A stretch of 64,000 nt of DNA from Chamaecrista fasciculata (GCA_003254925.1 QANZ01050970.1:1-64000); one strand, 5' to 3'; positions 1 to 11,847 are shown, counted from the first letter of the stretch. Made by a program: numbers and translations. Notes: generated by a model not told the origin, from the sequence alone.

Positions 1-42
1 CATATTTATAAAATGATTGGCCCTAGGGCACAATCTCCAACA
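1..42 (-). mobile_element. Terminal part of a Ty1-copia LTR, cut by the window edge
   Basis: Ends in CTCCAACA on the plus strand and carries the phrase GGCCCTAGGGCACAATCTCC, which recurs at the ends of the LTR at 38,895-39,324 and of the solo LTR at 57,464-59,590. By comparison with the Copia pol at 39-41 kb the element reads on the minus strand, so this is the first part of its LTR. It abuts the gypsy integrase remnant directly, so it is probably an insertion into that element. The rest, and the matching target duplication, lie outside the window. Confidence 0.8.
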
Positions 43-88
43 ACCACCACATGCAAAAGAATGACAAAATTTCAGAATAGATTCAAAC
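43..88 (-). pseudogene. Ty3-gypsy pol: integrase zinc-finger continuation
   Basis: Read on the minus strand, this stretch continues the gypsy polyprotein that breaks off at 9,304. The frame passes through the 8-base duplication ATTCAAAC and encodes ILKFCH and then ACGG, the usual start of the H2C2 integrase zinc finger. The two parts are separated by the whole hAT B insertion. The Copia LTR end at position 42 cuts the frame again. Confidence 0.75.
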
Positions 89-867
89 TAGGGGTGAGCA
101 ACGGATCGGTTCGGTTCGGTTGGTCCACTTTTTTGAACCGAACCGATGTAATTGGATGACCAAAACCACCATCCAATTCATCCAGTATTTTTTGATCAAA
201 TCGGTTTGGATCGGTTCGGTTGATCGGTTTGGACCATGATTAATTTTATGAAAAAACATGATATCAAAATTATAAAATTTAATACTAGATAACAAAAAAT
301 CCTGATACCAAAATATAAAATTCATACTTCCCAATACCTCATAATTTATAAAATCCATAACAATCCATCATAAAATCCATAACAATACCTCATAATTCAC
401 AACATGGTATGCCCAGATTTCAAGTATAAAATCCATACTTCCAAAAACCTCATAATTCATAAAATCCATAACAATCCATCATAAACTTAAAAGGACAGCA
501 ACAGAAGTTCTTCACAGTACAAAATACAAATGCATGATTAAAAGGGTTAACAACAATTCAACACAAATTTCAAATGAAGCTTCAAGGTTGCTTTGCACTT
601 ATCAATTTCCAATCCATAGCTAAAATCTGAAAATGAAAGAAATCATCATTAGAAAAGAGATCAACATGATATAAATTTCAAATAGACATCCAAGTCTTAG
701 TACATACATACCAAATTAAGTTTTGGAATCATTGAAGATCGAAATACAAATTTCCAAGGGACTCTCCAAGCTTTGCAACCTCTAAAATAAGCCAAGGTAA
801 CAAAAGAAAGAAAAGAATTATAATACACTCATGGATATAAACTCTAAATTAATCAACAGATACATAG

Positions 868-1103
868 TTACATACCTTTCATATATTTATCTGCCTCATC
901 AATTGGTTCCATGTAAATTGGTAATGGTGTACTACGATACCAATTTTCGGAACAAATTAGTGCCTCCACCATACTAGGATCCAAGGAGCTTCTATAAGGA
1001 TCTAGCACACGATTTCCTGTGCTGAAGGCAGATTCAGAAGCAACTATTGACATGGGGACAGCAAGAACATCTCTAGCCATCAAGGCTAAAATAGGGTATT
1101 TAG
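868..1103 (-). pseudogene. hAT B transposase, C-terminal dimerisation domain
   Basis: This is the last part of the copy B transposase, read on the minus strand and ending with a stop at 868. It contains the hAT dimerisation signature: PILALMARDVLAVP, then SESAFSTGNRVLDPYRSSL, then ALICSENW. The upstream coding part is at 5,677-7,642. The break lies within the codons for SSKYP, where copy A inserted and duplicated GTATTTAG (1,096-1,103 and 5,677-5,684). Before that insertion the two parts formed one frame across this site. Confidence 0.92.
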
Positions 1104-1259
1104 TAGGGCTGAGCAAATCCAATTCCAACCGATCCCAACCGAACCGAACCAAGCCGAACCGATAAAAACCGATCAAAAAATCGGTTTAATTGGATGTATT
1201 GTTGCTGAACCGACCTGGTTCGGTTCGGTTCGTTTTTTATATTAAATTTGAACCGAACC

Positions 1260-2755
1260 GAACCGAACCATCCAAACACCTTATACATTCACCACTAAAA
1301 AAACCCTAGACCTAGTTGCTCTCTCAGTCGCCGCTCTCATTCTCTCTCATTCTCACAATTTCACTCTGCGTCTCTGCTTCGACTCTCGTCCCTTCCCCTT
1401 CGACTCTTCGACGCCGAACGCTCACTCTCTCAGTCTCTCACTCTTCGACGCCGGACGCTCTGCTCTGCCTTCGCGAATTTGTGTTTAACGACGCCGGACT
1501 CTGCTCTGCTCTGCTCTGCCTTCGCAAAAAACGCCGGACGCTCTTCCTTAACGACGCCGGACTCTCATCCCTTGTGTATCTGTGTTCAGGTAAACATGGA
1601 ATCTGCCTTCACGAATCGCTTTGCTCTGTATTTTTTTTGTTCAAGTTTGGTGTTTTTTGTGTATCTGTGTTTAGGGTTTTTTTGTGTTCAAGTCTGATGT
1701 ATTTTTGTGTTCAAGTTATTTGTATTTTTGTGTGATGGAAGGATTTATTTTAAAATTTATGGAAATCTGCCTTCACGAATCATGGAATCTGTGTTTTTTT
1801 GCTCTGCCTTCACAGTTGTTGTAGGCAGGATGCTAAAATTTAGAATACAAATGTAACAACATTATGTGATGCCTTTTTCTGATAGTAGAATGTCTATTTA
1901 AAATGTTTCTTTGGGATCCCCTATTGCTTGATAGCTTGTTCTTGATTTAGTTATCAGGTGATGAAAATGTTATTATCTTGATGACCATTTTTTTTACTCT
2001 GGGACTGGATATGTTCATCATGCTTCTCTATGCTATTCATATTTAGATAATGGTTGTTTTTTAATTTTTGGTTAAAAATATCTTTTTCATCTCCAGATAT
2101 TTAAGTTATTTTCATACTTGTCAGTAAAGTTTTTCCATGTCAATTCAGTCCCTAGTGCTTACAAAAGGTCTCACTTTCATCCTAAATGTTGATTATTCTA
2201 ATTAGTAATGTTTTTTAAAAAATCTAATTTGTCAGTCATAGGTCCAATGTCTTAATATTCCATCCAATTTCATGGCCCCAACAGTGGTATGACTGCTATC
2301 AGAATGTGCTAATTTTTGCTTGGGTCATGAAATTGGGTCAAATATTAAAACATTTTGGCCACTTAATTGATAAATTAAATATCTTCATCACTTATTTAGA
2401 TGATTAATTTTATGTGGTATTGTAAGCCTGTAAACCTAAGATGTAGTTTTCAGGGTTGAGTTGTGACATAAGACCTATTTTAGTAGGGTCTTGTGCTCAA
2501 ATTTATGACCAATTAGATACTAAAATGCCTTCCTTGCTAAATAACCGAAGTAATTCAGGTTTACAGCCATATGCTTTGTGAGATATAATGACAATGGATG
2601 CATGTACTTCACATTTTCCACTTCACTATCGTCATTTTTTCCCTTGATTCTCTTACTGGTAGTTTGAAATCCTAGGTAAAGCACCTTTATAATTCTTTTC
2701 ATTTTTTTATTCTATTGATTGGTACTAGTTTGTGTTATTAATACATGCAGATTAG
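1260..2755 (+). promoter_or_regulatory. hAT A promoter, leader exon and leader intron
   Basis: Between the CGGTT-rich end and the transposase lies a pyrimidine- and CG-rich leader (about 1,300-1,589) followed by an apparent intron of 1,590-2,750. The donor is TTCAG|GTAAAC and the acceptor CATGCAG|, five bases before the transposase ATG at 2,756. The same layout is present in copy B on the other strand (donor at 8,809, acceptor at 7,648), which supports a conserved leader intron. The small open frames in the leader carry no recognisable domain and I read them as noncoding. No cDNA evidence is available. Confidence 0.55.
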
Positions 2756-4892
2756 ATGGATCAAACATCACAATTAAGTCCATCCAATGAGATTGATTAG
2801 TATGCTCTTCAAGAAGCAATAGGGCAAGAAGATGAGATAGATGTTGAGGAAGAAGAAATATGCAGAAAAATGGAAGAAAATGCTGCTACTGCCCCTGCTG
2901 CTGCCGCCATTGCTGATCAAGCTAATGATGAAGTTGGTACTGTTTCTCATAAAAAACCATCTAGACCAAAATCATGGGCATGGGCTCACTTCACTGAAAG
3001 AAAAGTTAATGGTTCTGTTAGGGCTGAATGTAATTGGTGTGGAACATCTTATGCATGTGATAGGAAGAGAAATGGGACTTCTAATATGATTGGACATTTG
3101 CTGAAGCAATGTAAAAAAGTTCCTAAAAACTTAAGGGATCCTAAACAATCAGTGTTGACACTTCAACCAAAAAGGAGGGAACAAGGAGAGGGTTCAGGTA
3201 GCAATTTAACTACTGTTTGTTTTGATCATGACTTATCTAGAGAAGCTTTGGCTAGGTTGAGTGCTATTGATGAGTTACACTTTAAGTTTGTTGAAGGAGA
3301 GGGTTTTAGATACTTAATGAGTGTGGTTCAACCTTTATTCAATGTTCCATCTAGGTTCACTGTGGCAAGAGATTGCTATAAACTGTATGTTGCTGAAAAA
3401 ACAAGGTTAAAATCAGTTTTTAGTAGCAACTTGCAGTATGTTAGTCTTACTTCTGATTGCTGGACTTCTGTGCAAAATTTGAATTACTTGTGCCTCACTG
3501 CTCATTTTATTGATTCTGAATGGAATTATCAAAAGAGGGTAATTAATTTTTGCCAAGTTCCTGACCACAAGGGTGAAACTATTGGGATGGTAATTGAAAA
3601 GAAGTTGCTGGAATGGAAGATTGAGAAGGTTTTTTCAATAACTCTTGATAATGCTTATGCAAATAATAAAGTTATTCAATATTTAAAAAGGAGGATTAGT
3701 GGTTGGAAGGATAGTCTTCTCAAATGTGATTTGTTGCATGTTAGATGTTGTGCGCATGTTCTGAATTTGATTGTTAAAGATGGCATGGATGAGATGGAGG
3801 AGTCAATTGTTAAAATAAGGAATGCAGTTAGATATGTTAGGTCTTCACCTAGTCGTTTGGCAAAGTTTAAGGTTTGTATTGAGAAAATTGAGAGCAAGTC
3901 TTCTGTGTGTTTAGATGTTAGTACAAGGTGGAACTCAACTTACTTGATGCTTGATTCAGCACTGAAATTTCAAGCTGCATTTGAAAGGCTTGAGGATACA
4001 TTTAAGGATTACTTAGATGAGTTTACAGGAGAAAATAAGAAACAAGGTCTACCTAGACATGCTGATTGGGAAGTTGCCAAAAGGTTTGTCAAGTTCTTAA
4101 AGGTGTTTTTTGATGCCACTTGTCTTATTTCAGCTTCTACTCATGCCACGTCTCATATGTATTTTCATGACTTTTGCACTATCTTGGATTCATTGAACAA
4201 GTGGTGTGAAAGTGATGATATAATTTTTAGACCCATGGCTGAGAGAATGAAGAAGAAATATGACAAGTATTGGGGAGACATAGAAAAGATGAACTTGCTG
4301 TTTTTTGTTGCTTGTGTGTTGGACCCAAGATACAAGATGAAATAAATAGAATTTGCTTGTGCTCGATTGTATGATCCATTAACTTCTGATTTTTTGATAG
4401 AAAATGTGAAAAAAACATTATATAGGTTGTTTGAACATTATCATTCAGCCTATGGGTTGGAAAATGAGAGTGCTCCTGTTGGAAGGAAAACTGCAACTAG
4501 AGACATTGGTGAAATGGATATCTTCTGTTTTTGAGTTAGAAATGGATAAAGAAGATGAGCTGGACAATAAAACAGAAGTAGAGCTATATTTGGCTGAAGG
4601 TAGGGAGAAGAGGTCTGAGAAATTTGATATCCTGAATTGGTGGAAGGTTAATTCCTCTAAATACCCTATTTTAGCCTTGATGGCTAGAGATGTTCTTGTT
4701 GTCCCCATGTCAACAATTGCTTCTGAATCTGCCTTCAGCACAGGAAATCGTGTGCTAGATCCATATAGAAGCTCCTTGGATCCTAGTATGGTGGAGGCAC
4801 TAATTTGTTCCGAAAATTGGTATCGTAGTACACCATTACCAATTTACATGGAACCAATTGATGAGGCAGATAAATATATGAAAGGTATGTAA
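2756..4892 (+). pseudogene. hAT A transposase (RICESLEEPER/ZBED type), inactivated
   Basis: Encodes a plant hAT transposase: an N-terminal BED zinc finger (SWAWAHFTERK, CNWCG, then H and C in GHLLKQC), a central RNase-H-like transposase region (SLTSDCWTS, HVRCCAHVLNLIVKDG, DVSTRWNSTYLML) and the C-terminal dimerisation domain (ASESAFSTGNRVLD). Compared with copy B, A has three visible lesions. There is an in-frame TAG at about codon 15 (GATTAG where B has GATTAT). A TAA lies at 4,343, where B has a Tyr codon. A 2-base deletion near 4,520 shifts the frame. A also lacks a short insert present in B after NDEVGT. The product would cut and paste hAT DNA with 8-base target duplications, but neither copy can encode an intact enzyme. 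Confidence 0.93.
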
Positions 4893-5676
4893 CTATGTAT
4901 ATGTTGATTAATTTAGAGTTTATATCCATGAGTGTATTATAATTCTTTTCTTTCTTTTGTTACCTTGTCTTATTTTAGACGTTGCAAAGCTTGGAGAGTC
5001 CCTTGGAAATTTGTATTTCGATCTTCAATGATTCCAAAACTTAATTTGGTATGTATGTACTAAGACTTGGATGTCTATTTGAAATTTATATCATGTTGAT
5101 CTCTTTTCTAATGATGATTTCTTTCATTTTCAGATTTTAGCTATGGATTGGAAATTGATAAGTGCAAAGCAACCTTGAAGCTTCATTTGAAATTTGTGTT
5201 GAATTGTTGTTAATCCTTTTAATCATGCATTTGTATTTTGTACTGTGAAGAACTTCTGTTGCTGTCCTTTTAAGTTTATGATGGATTGTTATGGATTTTA
5301 TGAATTATGAGGTTTTTGGAAGTATGGATTTTATACTTGAAATCTGGGCATACCATGTTGTGAATTATGAGGTATTGTTATGGATTTTATGATGGATTGT
5401 TATGGATTTTATAAATTATGAGGTATTGGGAAGTATGAATTTTATATTTTGGTATCAGGTTTTTTTGTTATCTAGTATTAAATTTTATAATTTTGATATC
5501 AGGTTTTTTCATAAAATTAATCATGGTCCAAACCGATCCAAACCGATTCCAATCGATTTGGATCGGTTCGGTTGATCAAAAAATACTGGATGAATTGGAT
5601 GGTGGTTTTGGTCATCCAATTACATCGGTTCGTTCAAAAAAGTGGACCAACCGAACCGATCCGTTGCTCACCCCTA

Positions 5677-7642
5677 GTATTTAGAGGAATTAACCTTCCA
5701 CCAATTCAGGATATCAAATTTCTCAGACCTCTTCTCCCTACCTTCAGCCAAATATAGCTCTACTTCTGTTTTACTGTCCAGCTCATCTTCTTTATCCATT
5801 TCTAACTCAAAAACAGAAGACATATCCATTTCACAAATGTCTCTAGTTACAGTTTTCCTTCCAACAGGAGCACTCTCATTTTCCAACCCATAGGCTGAAT
5901 GATAATGTTCAAACAGCCTATATAATGTTTTTTTCACATTTTCTATCAAAAAATCAGAAGTTAATGGATCATACAATCGAGCACAAGCAAATTCTATATA
6001 TTTCATCTTGTATCTTGGGTCCAACACACAAGCAACAAAAAACAGCAAGTTCATCTTTTCTATGTCTCCCCAATACTTGTCATATTTCCTCTTCATTCTA
6101 TCAGCCATGGGTCTAAAAATTATATCATCACTTTCACACCACTTGTTCAATGAATCCAAGATAGTGCAAAAGTCATGAAAATACATATGAGACGTGGCAT
6201 GAGTAGAAGTTGAAATACGACAAGTGGCATCAAAAAATACCTTTAAGAACTTGACAAACCTTTTGGCAACTTCCCAATCAGCATGTCTAGGTGGACCTTG
6301 TTTCTTATTTTCTCCTATAAACTCATATAAGTAATCCTTAGATGTATCCTCAAGCCTTTCAAATGCAGCTTGAAATTTCAGTGCAGAATCAAGCATCAAG
6401 TAAGTTGAGTTCCACCTTGTACTAACATCTAAACACACAGAAGACTTGCTCTCAATTTTCTCATCTTCAATACAAACCTTAAACTTTGTCAAACGACTAG
6501 GTGAAGACCTAACATATCTAACTGCATTCCTTATTTTAACAATTGACTCCTCCATCTCATCCATGCCATCTTTAACAATCAAATTCAGAACATGCGCACA
6601 ACATCTAACATGCAACAAATCACATTTGAGAAGACTATCCTTCCAACCACTAATCCTCCTTTTTAAATATTGAATAGCTTTATTATTTGCATAAGCATTA
6701 TCAAGAGTTATTGAAAAAACCTTCTCAATCTTCCATTCCAGCAACTTCTTTTCAATTACCATCCCAATAGTTTCCCCCTTGTGGTCAGGAACTTGGCAAA
6801 AATTAATTACCCTCTTTTGATAATTCCATTCAGAATCAATAAAATGAGCAGTGAGGCACAAGTAATTCATAAATTTTGCACAGAAGTCCAGCAATCAGAA
6901 GTAAGACTAACATACTGCAAGTTGCTACTAAAAACTGATTTTAACCTTGTTTTTTCAGCAACATACAGTTTATAGCAGTCTCTTGCCACAGTGAACCTAG
7001 ATGGAACATTGAATAAAGGTTGAACCACACTCATGAAGTATCTAAAACCCTTTCCTTCAACAAACCTAAAGGGTAACTCATCAATAGCAATCAACTAGCC
7101 AAAGCTTCTCTAGATAAGTCATGATCAAAACAAACAGCAGTTAAATTGCTACCTGAACCCTCTCCTTGTTCCCTCCTTTTTGGTTGAAGTGTCAACACTG
7201 ATTGTTTAGGATCCCTTAAGTTTTTAGGAACTTTTTTACATTGCTTCAGCAAATGCCCAATCATATTAGAAGTCCCATTTCTCTTCCTATCACATGCATA
7301 AGATGTTCCACACCAATTACATTCAGCCCTAACAGAACCATTAACTTTTCTTTCAGTGAAGTGAGCCCATGCCCATGATTTTGGTCTAGATGGTTTTTTA
7401 TGAAAAACAGTACCTGCTTCATTCATTTCTTCATCACATTTTCTTTTGTTTGCCTGAGTACCAACTTCATCATTAGCTTGATCAGCAGTGGCGGCAGCAG
7501 CAGGGGCACTAGCAGCATTTGCTTCCATTTTTCTGCATATTTCTTCTTCCTCAACATCTATCTCATCTTCTTGCCCTATTGCTTCTTGAAGAGCATAATA
7601 ATCAATCTCATTGGATGGACTTAGTTGTGATGTTTGATCCAT
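5677..7642 (-). pseudogene. hAT B transposase, N-terminal and central parts, frameshifted
   Basis: Starts at the ATG at 7,642 on the minus strand. It has the acidic, Ala-rich N-terminus, the BED finger (CNWCG to GHLLKQC), and the DUF4413/RNase-H-like core, running to WWKVNSSKY where copy A interrupts it. Compared with copy A there is a lost G just after SREALA (near 7,093) and a 2-base gain just after QNL (near 6,870), so the frame breaks twice. The mutations differ from those of copy A, so the two copies decayed independently. The C-terminus is at 868-1,103. Confidence 0.92.
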
Positions 7643-9295
7643 CTAATCTACATGTATTAATAACACAAACTAGTACCAATCAATAGAATAAAAAAATGAA
7701 AAGAATTATACAGGTGCTTTACCTAGGATTTCAAACTACCAGTAAGAGAATCAAGGAAAAAAATGACGATAGTGAAGTGGAAAATGTGAAGTACATGCAT
7801 CCATTGTCATTATATCTCACAAAGCATATGGCTGTAAACCTGAATTACTTCGGTTATTTAGCAAGGAAGGCATTTTAGTATCTAATTGGTCATAAATTTG
7901 AGCACAAGACCCTACTAAAATAGGTCTTATGTCACAACTCAACCCTGAAAACTACATCTTAGGTTTACAGGCTTACAATACCACATAAAATTAGTCATCT
8001 AAATAAGTGATGAAGATATTTAATTTGTCACTTAAGTGGCCAAAATGTTTTAATATTTGACCCAATTTCATGACCCAAGCAAAACTTAGCACATTCTGAT
8101 AACAGTCATACCACTGTTGGGGCCATGAAATTGGATGGAATATTAAGACATTGGACCTATGACTGACAAATTAGATTTTTTAAAAAAACATTACTAATTA
8201 GAATAATCAACATTTAGGATGAAAGTGAGACCTTTTGTAAGCACTAGGGACTGAATTGACATGGAAAAACTTTACTGACAAGTATGAAAATAACTTAAAT
8301 ATCTGGAGATGAAAAAGATATTTTTAACCAAAAATTAAAAAACAACCATTATCTAAATATGAATAGCATAGAGAAGCATGATGAACATATCCAGTCCCAG
8401 AGTAAAAAAAATGGTCATCAAGATAATAACATTTTCATCACCTGATAACTAAATCAAGAACAAGCTATCAAGCAATAGGGGATCCCAAAGAAACATTTTA
8501 AATAGACATTCTACTATCAGAAAAAGGCATCACATAATGTTGTTACATCTGTATTCTAAATTTTAGCATCCTGCCTACAACAACTGTGAAGGCAGAGCAA
8601 AAAAACACAGATTCCATGATTCGTGAAGGCAGATTTCCATAAATTTTAAAATAAATCCTTCCATCACACAAAAATACAAATAACTTGAACACAAAAATAC
8701 ATCAGACTTGAACGCAAAAAAACCCTAAACACAGATACACAAAAAACACCAAACTTGAACAAAAAAAATACAGAGCAAAGCGATTCGTGAAGGCAGATTC
8801 CATGTTTACCTGAACACAGATACACAAGGGATGAGAGTCCGGCGTCGTTAAGGAAGAGCGTCCGGCGTTTTTTGCGAAGGCAGAGCAGAGCAGAGCAGAG
8901 TCCGGCGTCGTTAAACACAAATTCGCGAAGGCAGAGCAGAGCGTCCGGCGTCGAAGAGTGAGAGACTGAGAGAGTGAGCGTTCGGCGTCGAAGAGTCGAA
9001 GGGGAAGGGACGAGAGTCGAAGCAGAGACGCAGAGTGAAATTGTGAGAATGAGAGAGAATGAGAGCGGCGACTGAGAGAGCAACTAGGTCTAGGGTTTTT
9101 TTAGTGGTGAATGTATAAGGTGTTTGGATGGTTCGGTTCGGTTCGGTTCAAATTTAATATAAAAAACGAACCGAACCGAACCAGGTCGGTTCAGCAACAA
9201 TACATCCAATTAAACCGATTTTTTGATCGGTTTTTATCGGTTCGGCTTGGTTCGGTTCGGTCGGAATCGGTTGGAATTGGATTTGCTCAGCCCTA
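7643..9295 (-). promoter_or_regulatory. hAT B leader, leader intron and 5' end
   Basis: The mirror of the copy A leader. The intron is 7,648-8,809 (GTAAAC donor, ACATGTAG acceptor), followed toward the element end by the CG-rich leader (about 8,810-9,110) and by the CGGTT-type subterminal array (9,125-9,280) before the terminal repeat at 9,295. No protein domain is recognisable in the small frames here. Confidence 0.5.
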
Positions 9296-9303
9296 ATTCA
9301 AAC

Positions 9304-10062
9304 TCGTCCTCACGAACACAGCGGCGTGGGACTTGATCAAAACAACTCTTCCAAAGATAGGCGTCATCCCAAATGTAGTGACAAGCTTCCCTCTTAATCT
9401 TCTCCTTTTCAGATCTTGAAAGATCTCCTGGAATCAACCCGATAGACAGGAAATTAACTATGTCAGCAAACCAGGGAGTAAAAGAAGAAACTGAAAATAA
9501 ATTTTCATTAGGGAAAGAGTCATTAATAGGTAAAGAATCCCCCTCATTCAGCAAACGACTAAGATGATCTGCTAAAAAATTCTCTGCTCCTTTCTTATCC
9601 TTTATTTTCAGGTTGAACTCCTGAAGGAGTAAAGTCCATCGAATCAGTCTCCCCTTAGATTCTTTCTTCTGCAGAAGATATTTAATAGCTGCATGATCCG
9701 AATAAACAATAATTTCAGCACCTGAAACATAAGAGCGGAATTTGTCAAGAGCAAAAACAATAACAAGCATCTCTTTTTTAATAATAGTGTAATTTTTTTG
9801 AGCTAAATCAAGCATTTTGGAAGCATAATAAATAACAGTAGAGTATTTATCTATCCGCTGTCCCAGGAACCCGCCCACAGAAAAGTCACTTGCATCGCAC
9901 ATGATCTCAAAAGGATAATCCCCATTTGGAGGTTCCATGATGGGTGCAGAAGTCAGCTTGTCCTTCAAAATGTCAAAAGCTTCCTTGCACTGATCTGAAA
10001 ATTCAAAATTTGCATCCTTTTGAAGCATAAGCCAAAGGAGATGAGCAATCTTGGAAAAATCA
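9304..10062 (-). pseudogene. Ty3-gypsy pol fragment: RNase H and start of integrase
   Basis: On the minus strand this encodes the junction region of a Ty3-gypsy polyprotein: [16 protein letters not shown], the RNase H start [42 protein letters not shown], and the tether ending LADHLSRL, then the start of the integrase ([12 protein letters not shown]). It continues at 43-88 after the hAT B insertion. The frame opens only after a stop near 10,063, and no reverse transcriptase core is seen upstream, so the element is truncated there. RNase H and integrase act on cDNA made from the element RNA. Here the fragment is a relic. Confidence 0.88.
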
Positions 10063-10127
10063 TTTTATAATTAAATGCAACTCACATCCACAATATGGAA
10101 GTGTTGAAATTTCTATTATTAAAATAT

Positions 10128-10526
10128 GGGTAAATTACACTTTGGTACCCTGTGGTTTGAAACTTGACACTTTGGTACCCTGTGGTATTCTCCATTAACA
10201 CTTTGGTACCCTTTGGAGCTATTTTGTAATTTTAACCATAACAAATTTTGCAAAAATTACATATTGACCCCAAAAAATTTTCAAAAAATTACAAATAGGT
10301 CCCTGGATACATATTATATAGGGACTAAAATGAAAAATTTAAAATTTTTTTGGGGTCAATATGTAATTTTTGTAAAATTTATTATGGTTAAAATTACAAA
10401 ATAGCTCCAAAGGGTACCAAAGTGTTAATGGAGAATACCACAGGGTACCAAAGTGTCAAGTTTCAAACCACAGGGTACCAAAGTGAAATAGGGTCAAACC
10501 ACAGGATACCAAAGTATAATTTACCC
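10128..10526. mobile_element. Fold-back element, family C (GGGTAAATTA ends)
   Basis: An almost complete palindrome. It begins GGGTAAATTACACTTTGGTA and ends with the complement TAATTTACCC, and its two arms pair along nearly the whole 399 bases, with the phrase TTTGGTACCCTGTGG repeated within each arm. It is flanked by TTAAAATAT (10,119-10,127) and TTAAAATAA (10,527-10,535), 8 of 9 bases alike, which suggests Mutator-type target duplication. Other members: 33,946-34,820, 20,181-22,000 and a degenerate one at 22,325-22,713. The transcript would form a long hairpin, a possible source of small RNAs. Confidence 0.85.
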
Positions 10527-10573
10527 TTAAAATAATTAACAGCATATGAACCAAGTAGAAAGCGAGACACTTA

Positions 10574-10599
10574 CCAGAAAGACGAAACTTTAACCTTTC
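10574..10599 (-). other. Possible mini-exon of an unidentified minus-strand gene
   Basis: Twenty-six bases between a good acceptor (ATTTTATCAG|) and a good donor (|GTAAGTG) on the minus strand. A second candidate exon lies at 12,124-12,187 (acceptor ACTTACTAG|, donor |GTGCAAG) and would join it in phase. A third, at 13,519-13,556, does not keep phase with either neighbour. Splice-like sites arise by chance in AT-rich DNA, so this is weak evidence. Confidence 0.2.
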
Positions 10600-11847
10600 C
10601 CTGATAAAATAAGAAAATTGAGATAAAAATATTTCTAGTCATATAAACTTTCGTATATAAAATTTATATTAAAAACACAATTCTTGTCTTCTTGCTAGTA
10701 TAAAGGAAGCAAATCGTTAACAATAGTCAATAGGGGTAGTTTCTATCATTTTCAAACATCAATTTGTGCAACCAATTAAGGAATGAAAGGTAAACACATT
10801 AAATATGAAGTGGGCAATAAGTCTTTATTGTTTAATAGCTTACTGCATGGTTACCAATTTTTACACTATTAGAGATAAAATGTGATCTATTTAAAAGAAT
10901 GATCTAACAAATAAAAAGAGAAGAAAATGTTTAAATATAAAATCATATATCTCATTATCATACCTAATTTCACAAAATCGAACCCCATTAACAAACCCAT
11001 AAATTCACACTACTCACAGGAAAAAAGAAAAAGTATAAGCCTCAATCTTAAAGCCCACTCTCTCACCCTATCAATAGCAAGGTGAAAGTACATCACACAA
11101 AAAAGAAAACCAATATTACCTAGATTTCCAAGTAAAACATGCTCTCATACAAAAAATGGAATCACAGTAGTATGGAGAGTCTGGTAGCCATTAGGTTTTG
11201 GGGTCGCAATATAATCTTTCACCTATGACTAATCAAATCAAATGTTTCTTTTACCAGTAAATGAAAATTTGTATCACCTAATATCTTCTAATAGGAGTCC
11301 ATATTCCGTGTACCAACCCCAATGCATGACTTTGGTTTATCGTACGAAGTTGGTTACAAGTACCAGTAGATTCAAGCAAGTATATATACTATCAATCATT
11401 ATTGGGTCCTTCTTTGAATCTCTCTTATTTCTAGCATGCATACTGTTAAATTAAAGAATAAAATAAGGAAAGAAAAATAATTCCAAGTGCCTAGTAGGAT
11501 AATTGGCTCCTTGCCTCGCAAAAAATTAAACCTCATATTAGGACTAACCCAAATCAACTTAAACCCAACCTTCAAGCACTATGCAGAGTTAACAATACAG
11601 CACACAAAAGGAGGTAAACTACTGGATGGATCAAAATGGCATTCTATCATTTAAAAAAAGAAAAAAAAAAATAGTGAACAAAAGGAGTATACATAGCGTA
11701 ATGAATGGGCTGGTAAGAGAAATTTTATGGCAGCAAACCATCATGTCCAACACCATGTAATTAGGCCAAAATAAAAGTGCTATTACACAGCTAGGAAATA
11801 CCAGAACCTCTATTCTTGAGACAATATAACCATTAGAAAAGGAATGT

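Larger units (their letters stand above)
1104..5676 (+). mobile_element. hAT transposon copy A, nested in copy B in opposite orientation
   Basis: A complete 4,573-base hAT element on the plus strand. It starts TAGGGCTGAGCAA and ends TTGCTCACCCCTA, and its ends are the same as those of copy B. It is flanked by a perfect 8-base duplication, GTATTTAG (1,096-1,103 and 5,677-5,684). Order within it: CGGTT-rich 5' end, GC-rich leader, 5'-leader intron, transposase with BED finger, and a 3' region that ends in another CGGTT-type array. Nucleotide similarity to copy B is very high by eye (most lines differ at 0-3 positions), so both moved within a short evolutionary time. Because A and B point in opposite directions, the two form a large inverted repeat. 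Confidence 0.96.
89..9295 (-). mobile_element. hAT transposon copy B (outer element, carries nested copy A)
   Basis: A hAT element read on the minus strand. Its ends are TAGGGGTGAGCAA (left) and the complement of TAGGGCTGAGCAA (right), so the terminal inverted repeats match at 12 of 13 bases. It is flanked on both sides by a perfect 8-base duplication, ATTCAAAC (81-88 and 9,296-9,303), the hAT hallmark. Without the nested copy A (1,104-5,676) and its one extra target copy, B is about 4.6 kb. Both ends carry subterminal arrays of CGGTT-type repeats, typical transposase-binding regions in hAT elements. The host sequence is a Ty3-gypsy pol gene. Its transposase is broken (separate entries), so it is non-autonomous now. 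Confidence 0.95.

Noticed and set aside
100..215. CGGTT arrays as telomere-like or centromeric satellite repeat
   Set aside because: They are confined to the subterminal parts of the hAT copies and change direction; not a plant telomere (TTTAGGG) array.
1316..1735. A 139-codon frame on the plus strand and its mirror at 8,664-9,083 as a gene
   Set aside because: It lies in the CG-rich leader of the hAT elements, in both copies, before the leader intron; Ser/Leu-rich with internal repeats and no domain.
9234..9303. Last codons of the gypsy frame (after DEFE) as part of the protein
   Set aside because: They read through the hAT B terminal repeat; the true continuation is at 43-88.
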